Shown here: positions 46,513 to 55,848 of the stretch, in pieces
Numbering within the stretch: the first letter of the stretch is position 1
How the letters are laid out: each line of letters begins with the position of its first letter
Assembly: GCA_021234155.1 (NCBI GenBank)
Contig: JAJEKV010000002.1
Coordinates: forward strand, 17,484,041 to 17,548,040
Direction of reading: 5' to 3'
DNA length: 64,000 nucleotides
Source of the DNA: Isoetes taiwanensis
Taxonomy: Eukaryota > Streptophyta > Lycopodiopsida > Isoetales > Isoetaceae
Notes under the pieces: model-generated
The model's database searches: none
Told to the model about the DNA's origin: nothing
The model's input: only the letters and a program-made list of their open reading frames with translations
Position numbers and translations under genes: made by a program

Positions 46513-47663
46513 TTATATAAGGAAGGAAGGAAGTATATTTTAATGTCCACGGAGGCCAACTGGCCTATGAGATGGTTATAGACATACAATATATCGGAAA
46601 GTATCCAAACATAAAAGAAAACCACAGAAACCCTGTACAATGTGTCTCTACCACGAAAAAACCCCCTATGTGGGAGGAAAAACCCTTGTTGTAGGCGTTC
46701 AGAGTCCCTATGTGGGCGCTCAGATTCCCTGTGCTGTGAGGGACTCTCTGACGGTGGAGATTTGCAGAATGTAGGACGCGAGACGTGCAACCATTGGCGA
46801 AGCCAGCAGTTGATGAATTGCTATCTCAGCGCATCTGAGATCGGCATGAGCTGCTCGGATGTGTGCATATGCCGGACACTCCTGTAGAGCATGGTGTTCA
46901 TCTTCTACTATCTGCATGTGACAACACTGGCATAATCTCTCGTGCCGGGGGATTCCCTGCCCGCCATCCGTACCCCAGCGGCCTGTCCTTATTGCAGCTA
47001 TAGCTCTCCGTTTCTTGGTAGAGATGTGTGCCTTCAAATACTGGTGGGCGCCATGTTCAAGTGAGGGATTAACCTGCGTGTGGTAGTGCTTTGTTTTGGG
47101 CTTTGCAAGAATGGGCGCATCCCACAGAGAGGTAGCAAAGCGCTCATTCAAATGCAGCTCCTGTTCCGCGATATCCGACATATCCATAATCTGTTGATAG
47201 TCTATGGACCATCTTGCGAACCATCCCCTACAATGCTCCTGCCACACTCCCTTCAGACGTTGTGGCCCTTGTGCCAATAACAGAGCTCGGGGAGGAAGAT
47301 GTTGTGCATCCATTCTGTCAATCTCTGCAGGGGCCAAAAGCCAGTCTCGTACAGCAAAATCGGATAAGGCACCGTGTCCTTGACGCCTAGACTATATGTC
47401 AGGAAAGCCTTCTGTACCCTCTCTAGCTTATCCCAACTGCCCTTGCTAATCACTGGCCCTCAGACCTCTACCCCATACAGCAATATTGGTTCAACAAGTG
47501 CTCGGAACAGGTGTGCTTTACGTGCCCAATCGCAGAGATCTATTCTGTAACAGCTATTCTGCATTGCATACATGGCTTTCCAACAGACGCAAAACCCACA
47601 GACGCAATGTAAAGTGGTTGGGGGCAGGGCCCAACCGAGCAATGTAGTGTGGTGTGTGGTCAC
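46513..47663 (-). mobile_element. LINE scrap C (3' half), decayed
   Basis: Minus-strand frames in order: RALVEPILLYGVEV (about 47,500-47,460), WDKLERVQKAFLTYSLGVKD (about 47,430-47,380), then a 205-codon frame (47,337-46,720) with AIAAIRTGRWGTDGG and CQCCHMQIVEDEHHALQECP, the same Cys/His C-terminus as copies A and B. Its 3' end at 46,562-46,520 shows GGCCTCCGTGGACATTAAAA followed by a TTCC tail. The catalytic part of RT is missing. Two frame changes show that it is dead. Confidence 0.82.
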
Positions 47664-47730
47664 ATGTCCAGTTGGATGCTGCCTAGTGGCGTGACATTAA
47701 AATACTATCTATCTATCCATCCCGCGCTGA
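47640..47730 (+). mobile_element. Possible LINE 3' tail on the plus strand
   Basis: GGCGTGACATTAAAATACTA followed by (TCTA)n at about 47,690-47,722 resembles a LINE 3' end in the opposite orientation to copy C. No protein part is seen, so this is tentative. Confidence 0.35.
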
Positions 47731-48064
47731 CCCTTCTTTCCAGAGATCATAAGATAATATGGTCGGAAGTACACTTATCTGATGTCTCTGTCATTGGAAG
47801 TTTTGGAATGTTTTTTTCCTTCTTACGCCTAAAGGTAAACGATTCTTGCACCATCATTTTGCTAAACTTTAGATATCATCTCTATTGTATGTATAATCTA
47901 ATTTGTTTTCCTTTTTGTAGGTTTTGGCAGGCTAATGTTTGCACATACTTCCACCAAGCTTCAAGCTAAAGGTCATCTACAATGGCTCTGCTTGACAATA
48001 TGAAGTTGATAGTTTGTATAATTTGAAAGTGCATGCAGTTAGTCATATATGACTCAAATAACCT
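47731..48064. other. Unassigned DNA
   Basis: AT-rich, with no repeat or coding pattern that I can name. Confidence 0.4.
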
Positions 48065-48945
48065 GGTAGCTTTGTTTTTTCGAATCTTACAGTAGCTTTC
48101 AATCTTTTAAAAATAGAGTTTTAGTAAATTCCAGTCTATTTATCATGAGGCATCAAATCTAAATTAAGTTTTAATCGTAGAGCATCGTGGTGTAGACCAG
48201 GTCATTTGTTTGCCCAAATTTTGGAAATCCTTCCACTTATTTCAGTGTGAATACAAGTTTCAAATGATTGACAATTTGATGTTTTAGCTACAGGTGTTGC
48301 AACGACAGGATCAAGAGAGCTCACGAAAACCAGCTCTAGATGAATGCTCTTTGTGATGGATCCTTAGTGATAGAAAGATAGGCAAGGCGCATGTATAAGA
48401 ACTGCAAAAGATGCCCCAAATTTTCACGTTATTTGAATCATGAAGGTATATGGCTTGACTTTGCATGAAATAAACTACACTAGCAATCTCATATTTTTTC
48501 TCATGTTGCTCAATCTCATGGAAGCAATGTAATGCTCTCATTTTAGTAATATGATTGTATTGCATCATAGCATACTTGCTCTTACTGCCAGTGAACTGAT
48601 AAATTTTGCATTTTGCAGGCAACCAACTTTGGATTCTGCACTATCAACATGGAATATGGTGCACCACATTTAGTACGCCATTTCTGGTTACGCCATTTCA
48701 AGTTAAAAATATTTCTGTTGATGCATTATCTTTGGGATTGAGCTTTGCTCTATTGCAGCTTTTCAGAAATCATTATGGCTTGCAAAGGATGTCATTTGTC
48801 TAGCAGAAGCTGCAGGTTATGGTCTGATGTTGCCATAAATGGCTTGCTAAAGGAATATCACGATTTTGTGGATTTGGCAAAATAAGTTTACGTTCTCTAG
48901 TTGAGAAAATTCTTGAATATGATTTCAACAATTTCATTCGGACAA
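48065..48945 (+). repeat. 0.9 kb direct duplication, copy 1
   Basis: Collinear with 49,180-50,122 (shared phrases AGTAGCTTTCAAT, GTAGACCAGGTCATTTG, GCAAGGCGCATGTATAAG, CGTTCTCTA). Confidence 0.85.
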
Positions 48946-49179
48946 GTAGTATTGCCACAGACTTGGTAATTTCATATAGAAAACTGAGAAGCGTCTAGGA
49001 TCCTAGGGTATACATCAGTAAAAATATTTCCAAAGGCTTTAGGCAAATGCCTAACGTGGACTTAATGTGTATTGTACATTCATTAGTGACATGGCAGCAA
49101 GGTCTTAGCGTGGTACTTGATCATCAAGTGTCCATTGTTTATAAACGAACATTGCTTAAGCCCTTGGGCAAGTTACTTG

Positions 49180-50122
49180 ATAATAGTTTTTTCGAATCTT
49201 ATAGTAGCTTTCAATTTTTTAAAAGTAGAGTTTTAGTAAATTCCAGTCTATTTATTATGAGGCATCAAATCTAGATCAAGTTTTAATCGCAGAGCATCGT
49301 AGTGTAGACCAGGTCATTTGCTTGCCCAAATTTTGGAAATCTTTTCACTTATTTTAGTGTATTTCAAGTTATTGACAATTTGATGTTTTAGTTACAGGTG
49401 TTGCAATGACAGGATCAAGAGAGCTCACGAAGTTTTGTGCTGGAAGGATACCAGCTCTAGATTAATGCTCTTTGTGATGAATCCTTAGTGATAGAAAGAC
49501 AGGCAAGGCGCATGTATAAGGACTGCAAAAGATGCCCCAAATTTTCACGTTATTTGAAACAAGAAGGTACATGGCTTGACTTTTGCATTAAATAAACTAC
49601 ACTAGCAACTGGTGCGTTTCACATTTTTTTTCTCATGTTGCTCAATCTCATGGAAGCAATGTAATGCTCTCATTTTCAGTGATATCATTGTTTGAAAATA
49701 TGACTTCATTCTATTTGCATGCAGGCCAGTCTTAGGTATTGCATCATAGCATACTTGCTCCAATGCCAGTGAACTGATAAATTTTGCATTTTGCAGGCAA
49801 TCTACTTTGGATTCTTTACTATCAACATGGAATATGATGCACCACATTTAGTATGCCATTTTTGGTTACACCATTTCAAGCTAAAAATATTTTTGTTGAT
49901 GCATTATCTTTGGGATTGTGCCTTGCTCTATTGCAGCTTTTCAGAAAATCATTATGGCTTGCAAAGGATGTTATTTGTCTAGAAGAACGTGCAGGTTATG
50001 GTCTGATATTGCCATAAATGCCTTGCTAAAGGAATATCACGGATTTGTGGATTTAGCAAAATAAGTTTACGTTCTCTACCTGAGAAAATTCTTGAATATG
50101 ATTTCAACAATTTCATTCAGAC
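49180..50122 (+). repeat. 0.9 kb direct duplication, copy 2
   Basis: Second copy, about 65 bases longer (extra sequence near 49,690-49,735). It holds a short coding-like piece, RRMYKDCKRCPKFSRYLKQE, around 49,505-49,565. It leads directly into the gag-like frames, so the duplication may be a repeated 5' region of that element. Confidence 0.8.
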
Positions 50123-51540
50123 TTGCAGGAAGGTCTGAATCCGGCATCCTGGGCAAAAACCCCAAATCTGGGAGATGTTTGTTGCAACCTCGAAAATGGC
50201 AGTGAAGGATCAGTCGATGGAGCTATGGCAGGCAAGACCCGTGCAGTGGGGACTCCGGAAGATAGGAGCAAAGTGGCAGTTGTGCTGCACCATGTAACAG
50301 GCCTGTTGGGAGAAAATAGTTGCAGCCATGGAGCTACAAACACAGCAGGTCCGCCCATAGCAGAAAGGGCATTCTTGGATGCTGAGAAATCAGCAGGGGC
50401 ATATGTGGGTGTTGAGAATTTAGCATCTGTAGAAGGAGCCAGGGCTTCTGATCTTTGTATAAATGCCATTGGGGCAGTGCGTAGGCTTAAAGCAGAACTA
50501 TCCGGGGTAGGCATTGCCGATTATGAGCATAACATACCACACAGCAGGGGTTGCTACTCGGTGATTGTCTAGATTCTATGATGGAAGAGGCAACAGAGAT
50601 GACAAAGGGGCGGGAGTGGGAAGAGAAGAAAAAGATAGTTGGTGATAAACTGGCAGAGTTAAGGAAAAATTCAGCTGCGCTGGTAGAATCTATACTAGCA
50701 AAGAACACCACGGAGCATACAAATTTAGCGAGGAAAATACAAGGCAATACAACAATTGGGCATCAAACAAGCGTTACAGGTAAGTCTAATCCAAATTTGT
50801 TGCTAGTCAAAATAAAAGCATAAAATCGCGGATGGGACAAATATGGATGTTGAAAACCTTAACAACACATGCACACATAAAGGTGCAACTGTATTTGGTG
50901 TGACTCAAACACCTCCAAATGTGATAACAACTGTAGAGAAAGGAGCAGGCCATATAATTAAGGGGAAGGGCAGTGCGGTCGCGGTGCATCAAACCCGATG
51001 AGAGGGTAGATGCTTATCAGGCAGAAAAGGCAGCAGAAAGCATATGTGGTCATCCAAAAGCTTCAGCGTGGAAAGGACAGGATTCAGTGAGAGTAGTAAA
51101 TAAGCCAAGATTTTCAGAGTGGATTCAGAACCACATTCAAGATAAGAATAGAAGCACAAGAGTCACAGAGGCGCTCCAAATGGTTGAGATGGGCCTCATT
51201 CAGAACCTTGGGACAGAAATTAGAAGCACTAAACCAGGAATGGCCATTGGCACCAACAGAGTTCTGGAGGTAGAAGATAATTTTCCAGTGGCAGAAATTA
51301 ATCACGAGGTGCATAAAAAGTATTTAGAAAGCTTGATCTCGCGCTCAGTTGTAGGCTTTTTTACGGGGGGCTTCTTGGACCTGCGCAGATTAAGCACGTG
51401 GCTATCAACACACTTGAAGAGGTTAGGTTTGCCCCAACACCAATCGCTTAAGGCACTTGTTGAAGGTGTACTTGGAAAACCTTCAACTCAGTGGTTGAGA
51501 ACCTCCAGGTTGCTTAAGGCAACCAATCTATGGCCAGATC
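50123..51540 (+). pseudogene. Gag-like (DUF4283-type) ORF debris, cut by the Gypsy element
   Basis: Three frames in succession: 50,123-50,572, 50,551-50,823 and 50,973-51,540. The first is Gly/Ala-rich. The second is a Lys/Glu-rich helix (EKKKIVGDKLAELRKN). The third ends with RSVVGFFTGGFLDLRRLSTW and LSTHLKRLGLPQ, which resembles the start of a DUF4283 domain (ORF1 of plant L1-like elements and related gag-like proteins). The frame runs straight into the Gypsy LTR at 51,541 (its apparent last codons use LTR bases), so it was interrupted there. Function is inferred only from that resemblance. Confidence 0.45.
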
Positions 51541-53210
51541 TGTGACGTTCCAACACAGTATACGGTCCCAGGACGTATACTGTACCGCCTCGTCACGCGT
51601 ACACGCCACCCCGACCGACGTGTACGTCGACGTATAGCCAGGCGAGTAGCCCCTAGGGGGCAACTTGCAAGGAGCGTGCATTTATTAATGTGCACATTTA
51701 ACCATGTGCACATTTATCTAGGTGCACATTTTCCCATGTGGACACTTTATGCCAAGTGGGCCATACCCAAGTGTGCAATTAATGTGCACATTTACCAATA
51801 TGCACATTAATGTGGGCACACCTTTCCATGTGGGCACATTTTGCCACCTAGCCATTAAAGGCAAGTGGGCCCATTCCCAATTATCCCACATGCCTAAAGG
51901 GGATAATTGGAAACCCTAGCCAACCCCTTGTCTATTTAGGAAGGGAAACCCTAACTTGCCCAATTTTCATTTCTAGGGTTTTAGAGCTCTGTTTTGGCTG
52001 CCCCAAGGGTCAAAACCGCCTCCCAGACTCTGTCTGAGAGAATTGCATCATTAGTTTCCCTTGATTCGAGCATTTCAGCAGGATGGTCGAACTCAGGTCA
52101 GGAGGAGGAACTCAAGGATCAGGTATTTCGTCAATTTAATAGCCTAAACCATCTTCTAGTCATTGAATCAGTAGGTTTAGCCTATTAAATTGCCCATAGC
52201 AACCCTCTAGATCTCTAGATATCGGACTTTAACTAAAGAACCTAACTCTATGATGTAGACTAGATTTAGTTCTTTAGTTCTTCTGTGATGTATATGGATG
52301 ATGTATCTCTATGAACTCCTTGTATTGGGAAGGGGGGTAGAGACCTAAAGCTTGGTAGTAGATGCTCCTAGATTAGCCTCTCTAGCACACTATAGATTCG
52401 GCCTGTGTACAAGAACCACACCTGGTTGTGGGTGAAGGAACCAGACTGGCTTACAAAGAGGTTCGTGTTCTGACTCTTGAACGATCTCTCTGGTGTGTAA
52501 TGTCTACCGGGGATCATTGAGACTAGGCCTAATGGCTTGCCACTGAGTGTGGGCAAGGCATGGGCTCGACACCCGTGGGGTGATGCGTCACTCTCCAGTG
52601 GGTTCAAGTCGAATAAGGGCAGTGGCCCTCTAGTCTCCTTGAGTCAGCATGTAGATCTCTGGAGGGAGAGATCCCTACCTGCCCCATCGGAACTGGGGAG
52701 ATGTAACCCAGGAATAGCCCCTTTGGCTATGCCTCCGGCGGGCTACAGTCAGGTCCCAACACTTTTCAGCCTACTCTGCAAAGTGTGCACAGGAGGGGCG
52801 GATGGAGTGGACAACCCGATGCCATGTTCTTATGCCAGCCAAATCCATTGCCATGAATTCTGTCTGCAATGAACTCTGGAGACCCAAGCCGCCAGTCATC
52901 CCACCGAGTCTGAGCCTTGGGTAGGGAATCCCCATATGCATTGTGCTGATCTTTGTCTATGCAGATGTGATGGACCACCCTTCGAGGTGGATATGTGATT
53001 GTGATGTATACTGACATGTATGTTTACGCTTCCGCAGCTAGGTAGGCCCTGAGGGAGACGGGGTAAAATGACCCCTTCATTCTTCCCACTGGGGACCCGA
53101 TACGGTCTCAGTGACATGTGGAGGGCCCTGTATCAGTGTGGAGCTGGTATGGGGGATGAACTCCTGTTTGTATACGGTGAGTGCACCGTATACGAGTAGG
53201 GGACGTCACA
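51541..53210 (+). repeat. 5' LTR of the Gypsy element
   Basis: 1670 bases, starting TGTGACGTTCC and ending GGACGTCACA: TG...CA with an 8-base terminal inversion (TGTGACGT/ACGTCACA). The PBS follows after one base. The U3-like part has a dozen short TGTGCACATTT-type subrepeats (51,677-51,850) and a self-complementary start (AGTATACGG/CGTATACT). A possible weak TATA (CTATTTAGG) lies near 51,930. The second LTR lies outside the window. Confidence 0.9.
51677..51850 (+). repeat. TGTGCACATTT subrepeats in the LTR
   Basis: Irregular copies of (A)TGTGCACATTT and GTGGGCACA separated by CCATG or CCAAG. They may be promoter-proximal motifs; no function is shown. Confidence 0.7.
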
Positions 53211-53211
53211 G

Positions 53212-53223
53212 TGGTATCAGAGC
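53212..53223 (+). other. Primer-binding site, tRNA-iMet
   Basis: TGGTATCAGAGC, the usual complement of the 3' end of plant initiator tRNA-Met, one base after the LTR. Confidence 0.95.
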
Positions 53224-53415
53224 AATGTTCTTGGTGACCAAGAGCAAAGCACTGACCATGCTCCCAGTAGTACTAACTTGATAGGATCCTTAAACCTCGA
53301 AAAATGGGAAATTTTTTTTCTCATTTTTGTAGTTTATGCTAAGCTAGTAACAGTTAAAATAAATGAAAACATAAAAAGACTAAAATTGGTGAGCCAACCT
53401 TCAAAAAGTAGGGTG
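53224..53415 (+). other. Untranslated leader
   Basis: No gene. It runs to the first 67-nt hairpin. Confidence 0.5.
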
Positions 53416-53482
53416 GTCTCACACGTCGCGCCAGGACAGATAATGAGAATCTCATTTTCGGGCTGGGCGCAACGTGTGAGAC
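53416..53482 (+). repeat. 67-nt hairpin, copy 1
   Basis: Outer arms GTCTCACACGT/ACGTGTGAGAC, then GCGCC/GGCGC, with inner arm AATGAGA/TCTCATT around a single A. Exactly 67 nt, like its three relatives. Confidence 0.9.
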
Positions 53483-53628
53483 ATTCAGCTTGAAACATTA
53501 AAAAAAGTCATGAATTACAGTAAAATAACTTGATATTCTAATTTTGAGTTAAGAATTAGCAGAACTAATATATCATATTCCCAGAAACATGCTTAGAAAG
53601 TATGAAATTTAGCAGTGGATCCCACCAT

Positions 53629-53695
53629 GTCTCACACGTCGCGCCAGGACAGAAAATGGACTTTCCATTATCGGGCTGGGCGCAACGTGTGAGAC
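53629..53695 (+). repeat. 67-nt hairpin, copy 2
   Basis: Same outer arms. The inner arm is AATGGA/TCCATT with loop CTT. It lies 213 bases after copy 1 and 78 bases before the TATA box of the H3-like gene. Confidence 0.9.
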
Positions 53696-53772
53696 CATGC
53701 TTAGATTTAGGTGTTTTAGATGTTCTAGATGACCCAAAAAGGTAGTTTAAAGTTTGACCTAAAATCGACCCC

Positions 53773-53780
53773 TATAAATA
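53773..53780 (+). promoter_or_regulatory. TATA box of the H3-like gene
   Basis: CCCC-TATAAATA-GATC, about 100 bases before the ATG at 53,882. Between them lies GCTCTC...AAGGCGATCTTC (53,825-53,848), a leader motif repeated before the second extra gene. Transcription from here is inferred. Confidence 0.6.
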
Positions 53781-53881
53781 GATCTAGACCCTCCCCATTT
53801 CCGCGTCCCTTCCTTAGAAATCTGCTCTCTTTTGCCAAGGCGATCTTCTGGCGCATAGCTCGGATCGGCGAACCGTCGAAC

Positions 53882-55135
53882 ATGGCCCGGACAAAGCAGA
53901 CTGCTAGAAAGCCCCGCCGAGGCGAATCTTCCAGCGCCAGTGATCCCGCCCTGATTCAGAGGATACTCCAAGAACGCCTTTTCTGACAAGGCGAATCGTC
54001 ATCAAGTGAGGAGGCAGACTCGGGCCAAAGCGACGGAACAGAGGTCATAGGGGAGGAGCAGCCGGATGTCATGCACCAGATCCTCGAAGAAATCGCCGAG
54101 GAGGAAAGGAGGAGCAAGGAGGAACGGGAGCAGAAGGGACAGCCAACCGTCGAGGAACAACTCGAAGCTTGGGCCCGTCTGCAGGAAGCTGAGGAGAGGG
54201 AGGAGCAGCGGCAGCCGAAGCTTAGCCCTGCTGAAGAAGAAGACCTCGCGGCGTTCATCAGCAAGTATGAAGCCAAAGAGCACCGCCGAGAGAGGAGGAC
54301 GAAGAGACGGGAGGACGAACCTAGCACAGCCGGTGAGCCGAAGAAGAGGAAGGCCAAAGGCATTAAGGCGGGTAACAGAAGAGTTGTGAAGGTTGGTAAG
54401 CGAGGGCAAGGTCCCGTCATCAATGAGCCATCAGGCGAGCAGACCCCGCCTTCTACTGACGACTCGGACGAGGATTACGTCCCCAACACTGAGGGGGCAA
54501 GCTCTTCGAAACCCCCGGTCATGGAGAAGGAAGTACCTGAGCAGGTGGCACCAGAAGAGGAGCAGCCCGGGCAGGCGCCGAAGCCCCCACCTTTCCCGAC
54601 GTGGGATAGAGTTAAAGCCCCGCGACCACAACGGGAGGCGTACGTGATAGACCCCGTCAAGGTCTATCAGAAGAAGATCAAGGAGCACAATGCCTACATG
54701 GCAAAGTGGGAGGCATACAACGCTTACTACCAGGAGCACAGGGTGAGAACAATTGAAGGCGGACACCCGACAAAAAGCCAGACCCTGAAGCCGCCGCCAC
54801 CCAGGCCCAAGCCCCCCAAAGCCCCAGGAAAGAAGCGGACCAAGAGCAAGCAGAAGGAGCAGAGAGCCCTCAAGGAAATCCGGCACTTCCAGCGAAGTTA
54901 CGGACTCTTGATCCCCCGGGCACCGTTTCAACGCTTGGTCCGAGAAGTCATGCAGGAGTACAACACGGACATGCGGGTGACCGATGAAATGTTGCTATGC
55001 CTACAGGAGGCAGCAGAGGCGAAAATAGTGCAGCATTTTGAGGATTCGACGGCCTGCACAGTTCACAAGAAGAGGGTCACGCTCATGAGGTAAGATATGC
55101 ACTTAGCTAGACACATCAATGGAGAACGCCCTTGA
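53882..55135 (+). pseudogene. Histone H3-like protein with long internal extension (two in-frame stops)
   Basis: The frame would encode about 417 residues. Residues 1-10 are MARTKQTARK, identical to the canonical H3 tail through K9 (H3 numbering); residue 10 is Pro, not Ser. Then comes an insertion of about 300 residues: Glu/Arg-rich coiled-coil-like, a basic patch (EPKKRKAKG), an acidic DDSDEDY stretch and a Pro/Lys-rich linker. From about residue 325 a complete H3 fold follows: alpha-N (ALKEIRHFQRS), PFQRLVRE, a loop 1 of canonical H3 length, LQEAAEA, FEDS, KRVTLM, and finally DMHLARHINGER, the H3 C-terminus. By hand about half of the fold positions equal canonical H3. In-frame TGA (53,984-53,986) and TAA (55,091-55,093) interrupt it; both flanks stay in the same frame. 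It lies inside a Gypsy element. Incorporation into nucleosomes is inferred, not shown. Confidence 0.9.
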
Positions 55136-55279
55136 ACTCCTTGTGAATAATGGAAATTTTTGTTAATATAAAGAAATTTTGAGTAAATAATGTGTCCAAT
55201 CTTGCTTAATCAGGTTAAGATATTGAATTCTAGCTTTTGTTTTGGTCAAATTGGAGTTTTTGAGCAAAATTGAGACGAT
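55136..55279 (+). other. Spacer after the H3-like gene
   Basis: AT-rich and non-coding, up to the third hairpin. Likely 3' untranslated sequence of the H3-like unit; no clear polyadenylation signal is called. Confidence 0.4.
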
Positions 55280-55346
55280 GTCTCACACGTCGCGCTAGGA
55301 CAGAAAATGAGAATCTCATTTTCGGGCTGGGCGCAACGTGTGAGAC
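55280..55346 (+). repeat. 67-nt hairpin, copy 3
   Basis: Same outer arms. The inner arm is AAAATGAGA/TCTCATTTT, nine base pairs. Confidence 0.9.
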
Positions 55347-55469
55347 CATGCCCCAAAACTGCTCCAAATCGACCAAATAAGGGGTCAATTCTACCTAACT
55401 CGACGAGTTGAGTAGAATTACACCCTCAGATCACCCAAATTGATTAAGTTTAGCCCATTTGGAGCCTAT

Positions 55470-55536
55470 GTCTCACACGTTGCGCCAGGGCAGAAAATGA
55501 ACTTTTCATTATCGGTCTGGGCGCAACGTGTGAGAC
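55470..55536 (+). repeat. 67-nt hairpin, copy 4
   Basis: Same outer arms, but here T replaces C after CACGT, which restores a pair with the opposite A. The inner arm is AATGAA/TTCATT with loop CTT, a compensated change relative to copy 2. Confidence 0.9.
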
Positions 55537-55726
55537 CTCGCACCATTTTCTTCACCATGCCATACCTAAACGATCTCCAGTCATTGCAATAGGTCCTTTA
55601 GTTGTTCTTAGCATGCTCAAACCCTAAAAAGTAGTCTTCAAACTCTCAATTGCACCTCTTAATAGATCAGAATCGCCCAATCCCAGTAAATTCTAGGTCA
55701 TCCAAAAATTAGGGTTTCCCCTTTTC

Positions 55727-55735
55727 TATAAATAG
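55727..55735 (+). promoter_or_regulatory. TATA box of the second extra gene
   Basis: TATAAATAG preceded by CCCCTTTTC, 113 bases before the ATG at 55,849. The leader motif TTTGCTCTCC...TTAGGCGATCTTC follows at 55,767-55,795, matching the one before the H3-like gene. Confidence 0.6.
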
Positions 55736-55848
55736 ACCCCCCATTCCTCATTTAGCACCCTATAAGTTTGCTCTCCACTGCTTAGGCGATCTTCCAGCTC
55801 CCTGAGGCGCTTCTGCATCCGTTTGTTACTCTCTTCTTCGCTAGATCA

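Noticed and set aside
53729-53881. Upstream ATG at 53,729 as start of the H3-like protein.
   Set aside because: It lies before the TATA box, and the H3 identity begins exactly at the ATG at 53,882.
53882-53911. Chance occurrence of MARTKQTARK.
   Set aside because: Ten exact residues at the start codon plus a full H3 fold in the same frame 1 kb later cannot reasonably be chance.
55085-55100. ATGAG/GTAAGA at the end of the H3-like frame looks like a splice donor, which would place the last helix in a later exon.
   Set aside because: The H3 C-terminal helix (DMHLARHINGER) follows immediately and in frame after the TAA, so no intron is needed; a stop mutation is simpler.
53882-55135. H3-like protein as a centromeric CENH3.
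   Set aside because: The tail is identical to canonical H3 through K9 and loop 1 has canonical length; CENH3 has a divergent tail and a longer loop 1. Only the LLIP-APF phrase is CENH3-like.
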